A DNA stretch of 64,000 nucleotides from Nocardioides marmoribigeumensis (GTDB taxonomy: Bacteria > Actinomycetota > Actinomycetes > Propionibacteriales > Nocardioidaceae), in contig NZ_JAVDYG010000001.1 in NCBI RefSeq assembly GCF_031458325.1, positions 3,038,001-3,102,000 of the forward strand, in the 5' to 3' direction. Below, piece after piece: positions 34,055-42,164 of the stretch. Position numbers and translations under genes: made by a program. The notes beneath the pieces are model-generated. The model searched no databases and had not been told where the DNA came from. It saw only the letters and a program-made list of their open reading frames with translations. Position 1 is the stretch's first letter, and every line of letters starts with the position of its first letter.

Positions 34055-34417
34055 CTACTCGTGGAGCGGGTCGGAGCAACTAGTGCACCGGTCCTTGCCG
34101 GGCTCTGCCTTGAAGCCGCACATCTTGCATCTGGCAACTGCGGGCGGGGGTGGGGGAGGCGTGCGTCGCGGCAGAGGCGGAGCTGGGGTCGTCCTACTCG
34201 GAACTACACGTCGTCGGTGCGTCCGCGGCGACGCTACGTCCTTGCAGGCCCGGCAAACGATGGCTGATCGTGACCCGGCGTCCTCGGCGGTGATCTCGAC
34301 CAGACTGGGAGAGTATCCATCTCTAGCCCGAGCGCGAGCCTGCAGAAGAGCACAGGCATTGGTTTCGTGGTACCAAGCCTTCACGCCCACATGAGGTGAG
34401 TGGACCAACCAACCCAT
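34055..34417 (-). CDS. small double zinc-ribbon protein
   Basis: A 120-aa minus-strand protein. The N-terminus (MGWLVHSPHVGVKAWYHETN) is ordered-looking. A first CRACKD knuckle lies near residue 58, followed by a basic proline-rich linker. The C-terminus is a classical zinc ribbon (CKMCGF...CTSCSDPL). CGGAGA precedes the ATG at 34417 on the minus strand. The two cysteine knuckles separated by a flexible linker, and the lack of any competing gene on the other strand, support a real gene between HelD and the HNH gene. Its function is unknown; nucleic acid or protein binding is likely. Confidence 0.55.
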   Translation of the reverse strand: MGWLVHSPHVGVKAWYHETNACALLQARARARDGYSPSLVEITAEDAGSRSAIVCRACKDVASPRTHRRRVVPSRTTPAPPLPRRTPPPPPPAVARCKMCGFKAEPGKDRCTSCSDPLHE

Positions 34418-34532
34418 GAGTGTCTCCGAGAGGACTCGCTGCGTGTTGCTCGCCCATCATGCCTCACAGGTCGAGATCGTGACATTGGCCGGACGAGCTG
34501 TCAGCATGCCTGAGTGACGATCGGGGGTCGCG

Positions 34533-35429
34533 ATGGAGCCAGCTGAGGAGCGTGCGGCGCGCGCCGCAGCTATGCAGTGGTTGGACCAGCGTCCGGCTCC
34601 GCGCGTGGATTACAACTGGCTGCGCGACTTTAAATACAACGGTGTCCAGATCCCACTCATGGACCGCCAACGCGGCATCCGTAAGCCAGCAGGCATGCAG
34701 GCGGCGCTAGCGATCCGTACCACTTTCACCCCACCCGGTGGCACACCGCCGTACGCAGACTCGATCGGTCCCGACGGGCTGCAGCGCTACAAATACCGTG
34801 GCGACGACCCCAACCACGCTGAGAATCGAGCACTGCGGCGCGCTGGTGAGTTGAAGCTCCCGCTCATCTGGTTCGTGGGGGTGGCCGAGGGTGTCTATGA
34901 GCCCATCTACCCCGTGTGGGTGGTCAATGATGAGCCGGCGCAGCTGCAGTTCGCTCTTGCGGTGGACCCCGCTCAGCGCTTCCTGAGCCCAGCGGCGACC
35001 TCAGACCCGGACTCCCGCGCCTACGTTGAGCGGCTTACCAAAGCGCGCCTTCACCAACGGGTCTTCCGAACGCAGATCATGCTCGCGTACGAGACTCGGT
35101 GTGCTGTCTGCGCACTTCGCCATGACTCTTTGCTCGATGCGGCGCACATCATTGCGGATGGTCAGCCCGACGGGCTTCCGGTCGTGCCTAACGGGCTGGC
35201 GCTCTGCAAGATCCACCACGCGGCGTACGACGGCCGCATTCTCGGAATCCGACCAGACCTGACGCTGCACGTCCGTGAAGACATCCTGGCTGAAGTAGAT
35301 GGGCCGATGCTGCGCCACGGACTGCAGGAGATGCACGATCAACGCCTGATGGCGATCCCCAAGGTGAAGGCGGCGCGACCGGACGTCGACAGGCTCGAGA
35401 GGCGCTATCAGGCATTCTTGGCCAGCTGA
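34533..35429 (+). CDS. HNH endonuclease with SRA-like N-terminal domain (COG3440-like)
   Basis: A 298-aa protein with GGGGG shortly before ATG 34533. Residues about 30-145 resemble the N-terminal DNA-recognition domain of COG3440-type predicted restriction endonucleases (VQIPLMDRQRGIRKPAG, IGPDGLQRYKYRGDDPNHAE, LPLIWFVGVAEGVYEPIYPV). Residues 186-235 are an HNH nuclease: CAVC (190-193), AAHI (His 205), NGLALCKIHHAAYD (His 228-229). Proteins of this type are thought to cleave modified DNA (type IV restriction). It stands alone between intergenic stretches and is probably an independent anti-phage nuclease of the island. Confidence 0.87.
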   Translation: MEPAEERAARAAAMQWLDQRPAPRVDYNWLRDFKYNGVQIPLMDRQRGIRKPAGMQAALAIRTTFTPPGGTPPYADSIGPDGLQRYKYRGDDPNHAENRALRRAGELKLPLIWFVGVAEGVYEPIYPVWVVNDEPAQLQFALAVDPAQRFLSPAATSDPDSRAYVERLTKARLHQRVFRTQIMLAYETRCAVCALRHDSLLDAAHIIADGQPDGLPVVPNGLALCKIHHAAYDGRILGIRPDLTLHVREDILAEVDGPMLRHGLQEMHDQRLMAIPKVKAARPDVDRLERRYQAFLAS

Positions 35430-35460
35430 CGCTCAGAGCCTCGGCAGGGTTGTGTCGGGG

Positions 35461-35499
35461 GTGGGCCTTACGGTCGGGCCCGCGCAGGGTAAGGCCCAC
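35461..35499. terminator. 11-bp perfect hairpin between HNH and RecB-like genes
   Basis: GTGGGCCTTAC (35461-35471) pairs perfectly with GTAAGGCCCAC (35489-35499) around a GC-rich 17-nt loop that can itself fold (CGGGCCCG). It ends 20 bp before the next start codon. It could terminate the HNH gene or regulate the downstream gene as an operator or leader hairpin. No T-run follows. Confidence 0.5.
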
Positions 35500-35519
35500 T
35501 TCCGTCCGAAAGGCCACGC

Positions 35520-38500
35520 ATGTTCCACCTCGACGACCAGGTCCACTGGAGTGCCTCGGACCTCACGGCGGCGGTGACGTGCGAGTACGCCCTCCTCAGG
35601 ACGCTGGACCACAAGCTCGGGCGGGCCGCGAAGGCTGAGGTACCAGCGGATCCGCTTCTCGACCACATCGCAGCCTTGGGGGACCTGCATGAGCAAAAGT
35701 GGCTGGCGGCGCTCGAGGCTGCGGGCCAAGTCATCGGCCTCGAGCCGGTGGTCTTGCCCTACACGGCGGCGAAGCTCGTCGCTGCTCGGAACGCCACGCT
35801 CGCCGCGTTCGAGGCTGAGCCGGAGATCGTCTACCAAGCTGCGTTCTTCGACGGCGAGTTCTTCGGCTACGCAGACTTCGTTCAGCGCAGTGACGACGGT
35901 TGGGTGGTCTGCGACGCCAAGTTGGCGCGCTCAGCGAAGCCGAATGCCTTGCTGCAGCTCGGGGCGTACGCCGACCAGATTCAGGCGCTCGGACTGAAGC
36001 TGGCTCCCGAGGTTTCGCTCCTCCTGGGAAATGGCGAGCGGACTGACTTTGCGGTGACCGACATCGTCCCCGTGTTCAAGGAGCGCCGCGCTCGACTCCG
36101 CGCCATCCTGAGCGAGCACCAGACCGAGGGCCAGCCGGTGATCTGGGGGGACGAGCGCTACCTCGCTTGTGGGCGGTGCCCGGAGTGCGCGGCTGCGATC
36201 AACTCAGCGGACGACCCCTTCTTGGTGGCCGGTCTACGCCTGGACCAGCGCACGAAGTTGAGGGCTGCCGGGATCCTGACGACCGCAGCTCTCGCGACCG
36301 CGGCAGAGAAGCCTGAAGCGATGGCGCAGGCCACTTTCGACAAGCTGCGCTCGCAGGCAGCGTTGCAGCGGAAGCAGTCTCAGGCGGGTCCCGACGGTCC
36401 GGTCGAGTACGAGCTCCTCGAGTCGGCGCCCACGATGCTCTCGCTGCTGCCCGCGCCCTCCGAGGGCGACCTCTTCTTTGATTTCGAGGGCGACCCACTC
36501 TACGACGAGGGCGACCTCAGCAAGCTCGGGCTGGAGTACCTCTGGGGCATCCTCGATGCCTCCGGCCACTACGTCCCGGTCTGGGCGCACACCTCGGCTG
36601 AGGAGAAGGCGGCGTTCGTCGCCTTCATGGAACTGGTCGTCCAGCGGCGCGCACAGTTCCCCGATCTGCACATCTACCACTACGCGCCCTACGAGACGAC
36701 GGCGCTCAAGCGCCTCGCGATGCGCTACCAGGTGATGGAGAAGGAGCTCGACGACCTGCTCCGGTCGGAGGTCTTCGTGGACCTGTATGCGACTGTGCGC
36801 GGAAGCGTCCGCGTCGGCCAGCCGTCGTACAGCATCAAGAAGCTGGAGCCGCTCTATATGGGCGACGAACTCCGCTCGGACGACGACGATGCGGTGGGCG
36901 ACGGCGGAGCCTCGGTTGTGGCTTATCACGAGTATCGCGAGTGGGTCGGGTCGGACCCCGAGGGGGCAGCCAACCGACTTGAGGCGCTCGCGGACTACAA
37001 CGAGTACGACTGCCTCTCGACGCTGCGGCTGCGCGACTGGCTGCTGCAGCGCGCCGACGAAGCGGGCGTTCGCGACCAGATCGTCCCTCGGATCAAGGAC
37101 ATCCAGGGCGAGGAGCTCGTCGCCGGAGGCGATCCCTTGTTCGTCGACTTGATGGCACGATCCGGACCTGAGCTGCCTGCGAAGCGCACGCCCGAGGAGC
37201 AGGTCTACGCCATGCTCGCGACGGCGCTGGGCTATCACCAGCGGGAGTCCAAGCAGCAGTGGTGGGAGCACTTTGAGCGTCTGTCGAACCCGCTCAGCGA
37301 GTGGCAGTCCGCACGTGACGTGTTCATCGTGGAATCGGCGGAGGTCGTCGAAGACTGGACCCTGCCCGGTGGGACAGCGAAGAACGAGCGCCGCATCGTC
37401 CGCCTGGTTGGTGACTGGATGCCGGGGAGCAAGCCGGGCTCACAGGCGCGCGTCGCCTACCGCACCCCGGCCCCGCCAGGTTCCTACGGACCGGACGGGG
37501 CGCCCCACGCCGCTGCCGATTGCAGCGCGCTCGCCCTGGACGACGACGATCCTCGGGTCGTGCTCCTGACGGAGTCGAGGGAGCCGTCGGACACCTTCGA
37601 GGACCTGCCAGTTGCCCTGGTCCCTGCTGCGCCGCCGCGGACCGCCTGGCTCGAGGCAGCCAGCCGGGAGATTGGCATTGCTGCCAAAGGCGCCGGCTCG
37701 CTGCCTGGGAGCGCTGTGCTCGACCTCATGGCGCGGCGCTCTCCGCGACTCAGTTCAGCTGGTGCGCTACCCGCGAGCGGGATCGCTAGGGATGACGTGG
37801 TGGCCGCGTTGACGGACATGACCGACTCCTATGTCGCGATTCAGGGACCGCCGGGTACCGGGAAGACCTACACCGGTTCGCGCGTCGTCAAGGAGCTCGT
37901 CGAGCGCCACGGCTGGCGGGTCGGGGTCGTCGCGCAGTCTCACGCCGTCGTCGAGCACATGCTCGGGGCGATCGTGAAGGCCGGCGTCGATGCCACGCTC
38001 GTGGGAAAGGCGAAGACCAAGAGCAAGAACCCGACCTGGACCCCCCTGAGCAACGTGTCGAAGTTCCTGAAGGACCATGCCGCCTCCGGCTGCGTGGTCG
38101 GCGGGACTGCCTGGGACTTCGCCAATCCCAACACGGTCCCGCGCGGAACCCTGGACCTGCTTGTGATTGATGAAGCCGGCCAGTTCTCCCTGGCGTTCAC
38201 CCTCGGAGCATCGGTCGCGGCTCAGCGCCTGCTCCTGCTGGGCGACCCTCAGCAACTTCCTCAGGTCAGCCAGGGAACCCACGCCGAGCCGGTCGACGAG
38301 TCTGCGCTCGGGTGGCTGATGAACGGACACGACACGATTCCGAGTGGGTTGGGCTATTTCCTCGGCGAGACGTTCCGTATGCACCCAGCACTGTCGGCGA
38401 AGGTCTCGGCCCTGTCGTACGACGGGCGGCTTCAGTCGGCTGATTGCGCGTCGGATCGCACGCTCGACGGGACCGAGCCGGGGTTGACCGTGGTCGAGGT

Positions 38501-38972
38501 GGACCACACCGGCAACAGAGTCGAGTCGGTCGAGGAGGCTGCTGAGGTTGTCCGCCAAGTCCAGGCTCACCTGGGACGGAGCTGGTCGGACCCGGCCGAT
38601 GGCGATGCTCCGCGGCCGCTCAGGGAGGCCGACATTCTCGTCGTCGCGCCCTACAACGCACAGGTGGCTTGCGTCCGAGACGCCCTCCGAAGCGCGGGTT
38701 TCGATGGTGTGCGGGTCGGGACGGTCGACAAGTTCCAGGGGCAGGAAGCGCCGGTCGCGATCGTAACGATGACGGCCTCGTCCCACGGTGACGTACCGCG
38801 AGGAATGGGCTTTCTATTGAGTCGGAACCGGGTGAATGTCGCGGTGTCGCGCGCGCAGTGGAAGGCCATCATGATCAGGTCGTCGTTGCTGACCTCCTTC
38901 ATGCCTTCCAGTGTTCACGGTCTGCTCGAGTTGGGGGCTTTCATCGGTCTGTGTGCAGACCGGCCTCAATGA
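35520..38972 (+). CDS. TM0106-type RecB-like nuclease fused to SF1 helicase
   Basis: An 1150-aa protein. Residues 1-190 are a RecB-family PD-(D/E)XK nuclease (DLTAAVTCEYALLRTLDHK, LGDLHEQKWLAALEAAG, YADFVQRSDDGWVVCDAKLA), with a cysteine cluster around CGRCPEC (about 220) as in Fe-S or zinc-bound RecB-like enzymes. Residues about 315-500 look like an RNase H-fold exonuclease segment (LFFDFEGDPLYDEGDLSKLG). The C-terminal 380 residues are a Dna2/Upf1-like helicase: GPPGTGKT (from residue 776), LLVIDEAGQFSLA, LLLGDPQQLPQVSQG, TVDKFQGQEAP, and NRVNVAVSRAQWKAIM. It probably degrades or processes invading or damaged DNA. Confidence 0.93.
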   Translation: MFHLDDQVHWSASDLTAAVTCEYALLRTLDHKLGRAAKAEVPADPLLDHIAALGDLHEQKWLAALEAAGQVIGLEPVVLPYTAAKLVAARNATLAAFEAEPEIVYQAAFFDGEFFGYADFVQRSDDGWVVCDAKLARSAKPNALLQLGAYADQIQALGLKLAPEVSLLLGNGERTDFAVTDIVPVFKERRARLRAILSEHQTEGQPVIWGDERYLACGRCPECAAAINSADDPFLVAGLRLDQRTKLRAAGILTTAALATAAEKPEAMAQATFDKLRSQAALQRKQSQAGPDGPVEYELLESAPTMLSLLPAPSEGDLFFDFEGDPLYDEGDLSKLGLEYLWGILDASGHYVPVWAHTSAEEKAAFVAFMELVVQRRAQFPDLHIYHYAPYETTALKRLAMRYQVMEKELDDLLRSEVFVDLYATVRGSVRVGQPSYSIKKLEPLYMGDELRSDDDDAVGDGGASVVAYHEYREWVGSDPEGAANRLEALADYNEYDCLSTLRLRDWLLQRADEAGVRDQIVPRIKDIQGEELVAGGDPLFVDLMARSGPELPAKRTPEEQVYAMLATALGYHQRESKQQWWEHFERLSNPLSEWQSARDVFIVESAEVVEDWTLPGGTAKNERRIVRLVGDWMPGSKPGSQARVAYRTPAPPGSYGPDGAPHAAADCSALALDDDDPRVVLLTESREPSDTFEDLPVALVPAAPPRTAWLEAASREIGIAAKGAGSLPGSAVLDLMARRSPRLSSAGALPASGIARDDVVAALTDMTDSYVAIQGPPGTGKTYTGSRVVKELVERHGWRVGVVAQSHAVVEHMLGAIVKAGVDATLVGKAKTKSKNPTWTPLSNVSKFLKDHAASGCVVGGTAWDFANPNTVPRGTLDLLVIDEAGQFSLAFTLGASVAAQRLLLLGDPQQLPQVSQGTHAEPVDESALGWLMNGHDTIPSGLGYFLGETFRMHPALSAKVSALSYDGRLQSADCASDRTLDGTEPGLTVVEVDHTGNRVESVEEAAEVVRQVQAHLGRSWSDPADGDAPRPLREADILVVAPYNAQVACVRDALRSAGFDGVRVGTVDKFQGQEAPVAIVTMTASSHGDVPRGMGFLLSRNRVNVAVSRAQWKAIMIRSSLLTSFMPSSVHGLLELGAFIGLCADRPQ

Positions 38973-39132
38973 TGCGTCGGGGAGTTGGACGGTGGGTTTG
39001 CCCTCGGATCCTTTGAAGGGGCACTGAAGGTCAGCGACTCCGAGACTTGGCTCCCCGCCAGCCCGACCGGGTGGTCTTGCCAGCACGGCGCCGATTGGCT
39101 TGGCTAGACCAACTCGGAAGAAGGGTGGGGGC

Positions 39133-39201
39133 GTGGCCGACGAGGGCAGTGCGCGCAAGAACAAGACATTGAGACGCTTCAACGGGGCGGAAGCGAGATG
39201 A
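39133..39201 (+). CDS. possible 22-aa leader peptide coupled to the hydrolase
   Basis: GTG 39133 is preceded by GAAGAAGGGTGGGGG. The frame encodes 22 residues with many Arg/Lys (ARKNKTLRRFNGAEAR at the end) and stops at TGA 39199-39201, overlapping the ATG of the hydrolase as ATGA. This spacing fits translational coupling. It could be a leader peptide or simply chance, and no homologue is recognised. Confidence 0.35.
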   Translation: MADEGSARKNKTLRRFNGAEAR

Positions 39202-41150
39202 CCGGACAGACACAGACCCTCGTCTTCGTGCACGGCGTGGGCGGCATGATCTCCCGTGAGAATTGGCTCGGGCCGCTCAGCGAGTCCATGGTCCGCGCCG
39301 GACACTCCCGACCGGAGAAGTCCGGGATCAAGATCATGTCGATCCGGTATCAGAACAGCCTGACCGAGCCGACCGACGGCAAGCCGCCGGCAGAGACCTG
39401 GCACGGACGATCGGACGCGGCGGCCCACGCCGACTTCCAGCGAGGGCGACACTCGGCCGAACGACTGCTCGTCCAGCATCGCTACGACCCGCCGTTGTTC
39501 GGCCTGGAGGATCTGCAGCCGGGTGCACCGCTCCTGGCGGGGGCTGTCGAGAAGCTGTCGCGCTTGCTGCGTGAGGAGGCGCGCCGTTATCGCACGGACG
39601 CCCGCGCGCGGGCGAGTGTCGGACGTTCTGTGGTGGGACAGCTGCCGGACCAGGGCCGGGCGGTCATCGTCGCCCACAGCCTCGGCTCGGTCGTGATGCT
39701 GGACCTGCTCAAGAAGCTCCCGCCCGACCTCACCGTCGACCGGCTCATCACGATCGGGAGCCCGCTTTCGTTGGCGAGCTTCTGGCCGTTCATCAAGCCG
39801 GGTGGGGACTTTCCGCACGATCGGGTGAAGTCCTGGGTCAACGTCTTCGATTCCCTCGATCCGGTGAGCGGTGGTCTCGGCGTGGCCCACCTCCATCCTG
39901 AAGCCGTCGACGCGGCCGTTCACGTGGGCAGCCTGCACCGGCTGGTCAGCAACCACGCGGCGAGTGCCTACCTGTCGCTGCCGGTGCTGGGCGCGTTGGT
40001 CGGCGACGCGCTGTACGGCGTCCCAACGCCGAAAGCATCCACCTCCGACTCGTTGCCCGACCGAGTTCGGGGATCCGCCTGGATGCCCTTCCTCCTGGCC
40101 TCGGCCTATGCCCGTCAGCTCTCCCTGACGTGCGGCGACCGCAGGACACGGTGGCGCGGTCGCTTCGACACGGCGCGGTCGACGTCGGTGCGTCGGCTCC
40201 TCGACGGCGTAAATGACCAGGTGCTCGAGCAGCCCGACGCGCACCCAGTACCCACCGAGAGTGACTTCCTTGACCACGCTGCCCACCTGGTGGAGGGGCA
40301 GTGGGACGACCAGGAGCTCGTCCCCCTCGTGATCGGCCTGCTGCTGGGGTCGCCTGTGCCGCCGTTCCGTCTCGACATTCATCGGGACCATCAGGGCGAG
40401 GCGCTCGTTTCCCTGCTCAACCGGGTCCGCCGGCGAGGCAGCGACCTCAGCGACCAGCGCTTTGCGACAGCACTGCTGGAGTCGCTCGAGGACGCCAAGG
40501 ACGCCCTTGGTGACTCCTCGCTCCGAGGGTTCCTGCTTCTGGGCGGAGCGCTGGTTCTCGCCGCGACCGGGGTCGGCGTCATGGCTGCGGCGCCCACGGG
40601 GCTGGCCGGCGCCGCACTCCTGACCTCGACGCTGGCCAGCTTCGGTCCGGGCGGGATGGTGGGCGGCATGATCACGATCGCCGCGGCCTCCGGGGCTGGC
40701 TCCGCCCTGGTCGGCGCGGGCATTGCCGCGTCTGGCGCCGAGCAGGCAGCGGAGATGCGCGCCTTCGTCCGCTTCGCCGAGCAGCTCGCCCAGCAGAGCC
40801 CCGAGCGCTTGGCCTCCGCGATGCGCGGTGTCCTCGCTACCGTGCTCGTGCAGGAGCGTCTACGGATGCCCTCCAAGGCCGATCAACTCAGGCAGGTCGT
40901 GACCCAGGCCCTCGCCAGCGTGGTCAACGAGCAGAACCTGCACCACGAGCTCCGGTCGCGCGAGGCGACCGAGTGGGAGGCCCGGCGCAAGATCCTGCTG
41001 CGGGGACTCGAGTTTCTCGACCGTCGCTTCCCGAGTCCGGGTCGGGACCTGGTCGTGCGAGCGGTGACGAAGGAGTCCGGTGAGCTCACGCTCAGTGCGA
41101 AGGAGCGCCAGGCACTGCCCCACGTGGATCGCCCTGCGATCTCATCATAG
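39198..41150 (+). CDS. membrane-associated alpha/beta serine hydrolase (PGAP1-like)
   Basis: A 650-aa protein. Residues 1-270 form an alpha/beta hydrolase domain: VFVHGVGG near the N-terminus for the oxyanion hole, the nucleophile elbow VAHSLGS (Ser about 159), and LITIGSPLSL after it, typical of PGAP1/lipase-like hydrolases. Residues about 440-510 are highly hydrophobic and Ala/Gly-rich (GGALVLAATGVGVMAAAPTG, MVGGMITIAAASGAGSALVG), suggesting one or two membrane hairpins. The C-terminal part is helical and charged. ATG 39198 has AAGCGAG ahead and overlaps a small upstream frame. Function may be lipid or ester hydrolysis. Hydrolase-plus-membrane segment proteins occur as phospholipase effectors in defence, but this is only inference. 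Confidence 0.8.
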   Translation: MTGQTQTLVFVHGVGGMISRENWLGPLSESMVRAGHSRPEKSGIKIMSIRYQNSLTEPTDGKPPAETWHGRSDAAAHADFQRGRHSAERLLVQHRYDPPLFGLEDLQPGAPLLAGAVEKLSRLLREEARRYRTDARARASVGRSVVGQLPDQGRAVIVAHSLGSVVMLDLLKKLPPDLTVDRLITIGSPLSLASFWPFIKPGGDFPHDRVKSWVNVFDSLDPVSGGLGVAHLHPEAVDAAVHVGSLHRLVSNHAASAYLSLPVLGALVGDALYGVPTPKASTSDSLPDRVRGSAWMPFLLASAYARQLSLTCGDRRTRWRGRFDTARSTSVRRLLDGVNDQVLEQPDAHPVPTESDFLDHAAHLVEGQWDDQELVPLVIGLLLGSPVPPFRLDIHRDHQGEALVSLLNRVRRRGSDLSDQRFATALLESLEDAKDALGDSSLRGFLLLGGALVLAATGVGVMAAAPTGLAGAALLTSTLASFGPGGMVGGMITIAAASGAGSALVGAGIAASGAEQAAEMRAFVRFAEQLAQQSPERLASAMRGVLATVLVQERLRMPSKADQLRQVVTQALASVVNEQNLHHELRSREATEWEARRKILLRGLEFLDRRFPSPGRDLVVRAVTKESGELTLSAKERQALPHVDRPAISS

Positions 41151-41215
41151 GGCTCGACGCCGCGGGTTGAGTCGGAGGGTGGGCCTACCTTCGGACGACA
41201 CGAAGGGGGGTTCAG

Positions 41216-42163
41216 ATGAACGACAACACTAGTGAGACCAACCGCCGCGACGCCGAGCTCGACGAGCTGTGGAACCAGCTAGAGGCCGGGCTCTCGGCGT
41301 ACCTGGTCCGCATGACCGACCCCGATGAGCAGGACCACCTGCTGCTCGAGGTGCCTGACCCGTACGACGACGGGTGCGGCTGCCCGCCCTACGCCCAGTT
41401 CGCGGCGTTCGGCGACGGGCTGATGGTGCGGGCCGAGATCTCCGGCAACGCCTACCTCCGGCCGCAGTTCCACCTCGACCGTGCCGGTCAGGCGGTGCTG
41501 ACGGGCTTCGGCTGGCTCGGCCACGACGAGGGGGAGCCCAACTGGTTCGTCGAGGTCGAGCTCGGCGGCGTCGAGGCGGTGGCCAGCCAGGTTGTGACGA
41601 TGCTGCGCGACCACTTCGGCGTGGCGCACCCTCAGCTGCTCACCCACCAGGCGTGGGGGCCGGCGGCGGAGCACGTCGACCTGCTCGGGCTCTGCGCGAC
41701 CGGCGATGTGCCCGAGGAGACGGTCGCGACGCCCGCTGTGGTCTCCGCGGACGCTGTCTTCCCGGACGGCCCGGCCGAGCTCAATGCGCTCGTCGCCGAG
41801 GTGCTCCGCGCGAAGTACCAGGCGGAGCCGAAGGCCGACGACGACGGCGACTTCGTCATCCCGCACCTCGGGCAGCCGGTGTTCGTCCGTGCTCGGGACG
41901 AGCAGCCGGCCGTCGAGGTCATCGCTCGGGTGGCGCATGGCGCCTACTCCCGGCGAACGGCGGCCGTCGAGGTCGGGCTGCTCAACCGTGACCACGGCTG
42001 GGTGAGGTGGGAGCTGCACGACCGCGACGTCTTCCTGCGGCTGCTCATCCCGGCCATGCCGTTCGTGCCGAGGCACCTCGACGACCTGCTCGACGTCTTC
42101 CTCGAGAAGCTCTCCGAGACGCGCGACGACCTCGCCCTCCGACTGCGGGCGAAGGTCGCCTGA
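41216..42163 (+). CDS. YbjN/TY-Chap-like protein with two related domains
   Basis: A 315-aa protein with GAAGGGGGG ahead of ATG 41216. Two domains of similar type: residues about 15-140 (LSAYLVRMTDPDEQDHLLLE, GCPPYAQFAAFGDGLMVRAE) and about 180-310 (LGQPVFVRARDEQPAVEVIA, LIPAMPFVPRHLDDLLDVF). The second resembles the YbjN/type III chaperone-like fold that is abundant in actinobacteria under names such as TY-Chap. Such domains bind partner proteins. It directly precedes the ADP-ribosylglycohydrolase (stop and start within 2 bp), so it may be a chaperone or substrate adaptor for that enzyme. This role is inferred from context. Confidence 0.78.
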   Translation: MNDNTSETNRRDAELDELWNQLEAGLSAYLVRMTDPDEQDHLLLEVPDPYDDGCGCPPYAQFAAFGDGLMVRAEISGNAYLRPQFHLDRAGQAVLTGFGWLGHDEGEPNWFVEVELGGVEAVASQVVTMLRDHFGVAHPQLLTHQAWGPAAEHVDLLGLCATGDVPEETVATPAVVSADAVFPDGPAELNALVAEVLRAKYQAEPKADDDGDFVIPHLGQPVFVRARDEQPAVEVIARVAHGAYSRRTAAVEVGLLNRDHGWVRWELHDRDVFLRLLIPAMPFVPRHLDDLLDVFLEKLSETRDDLALRLRAKVA

Positions 42164-42164
42164 G

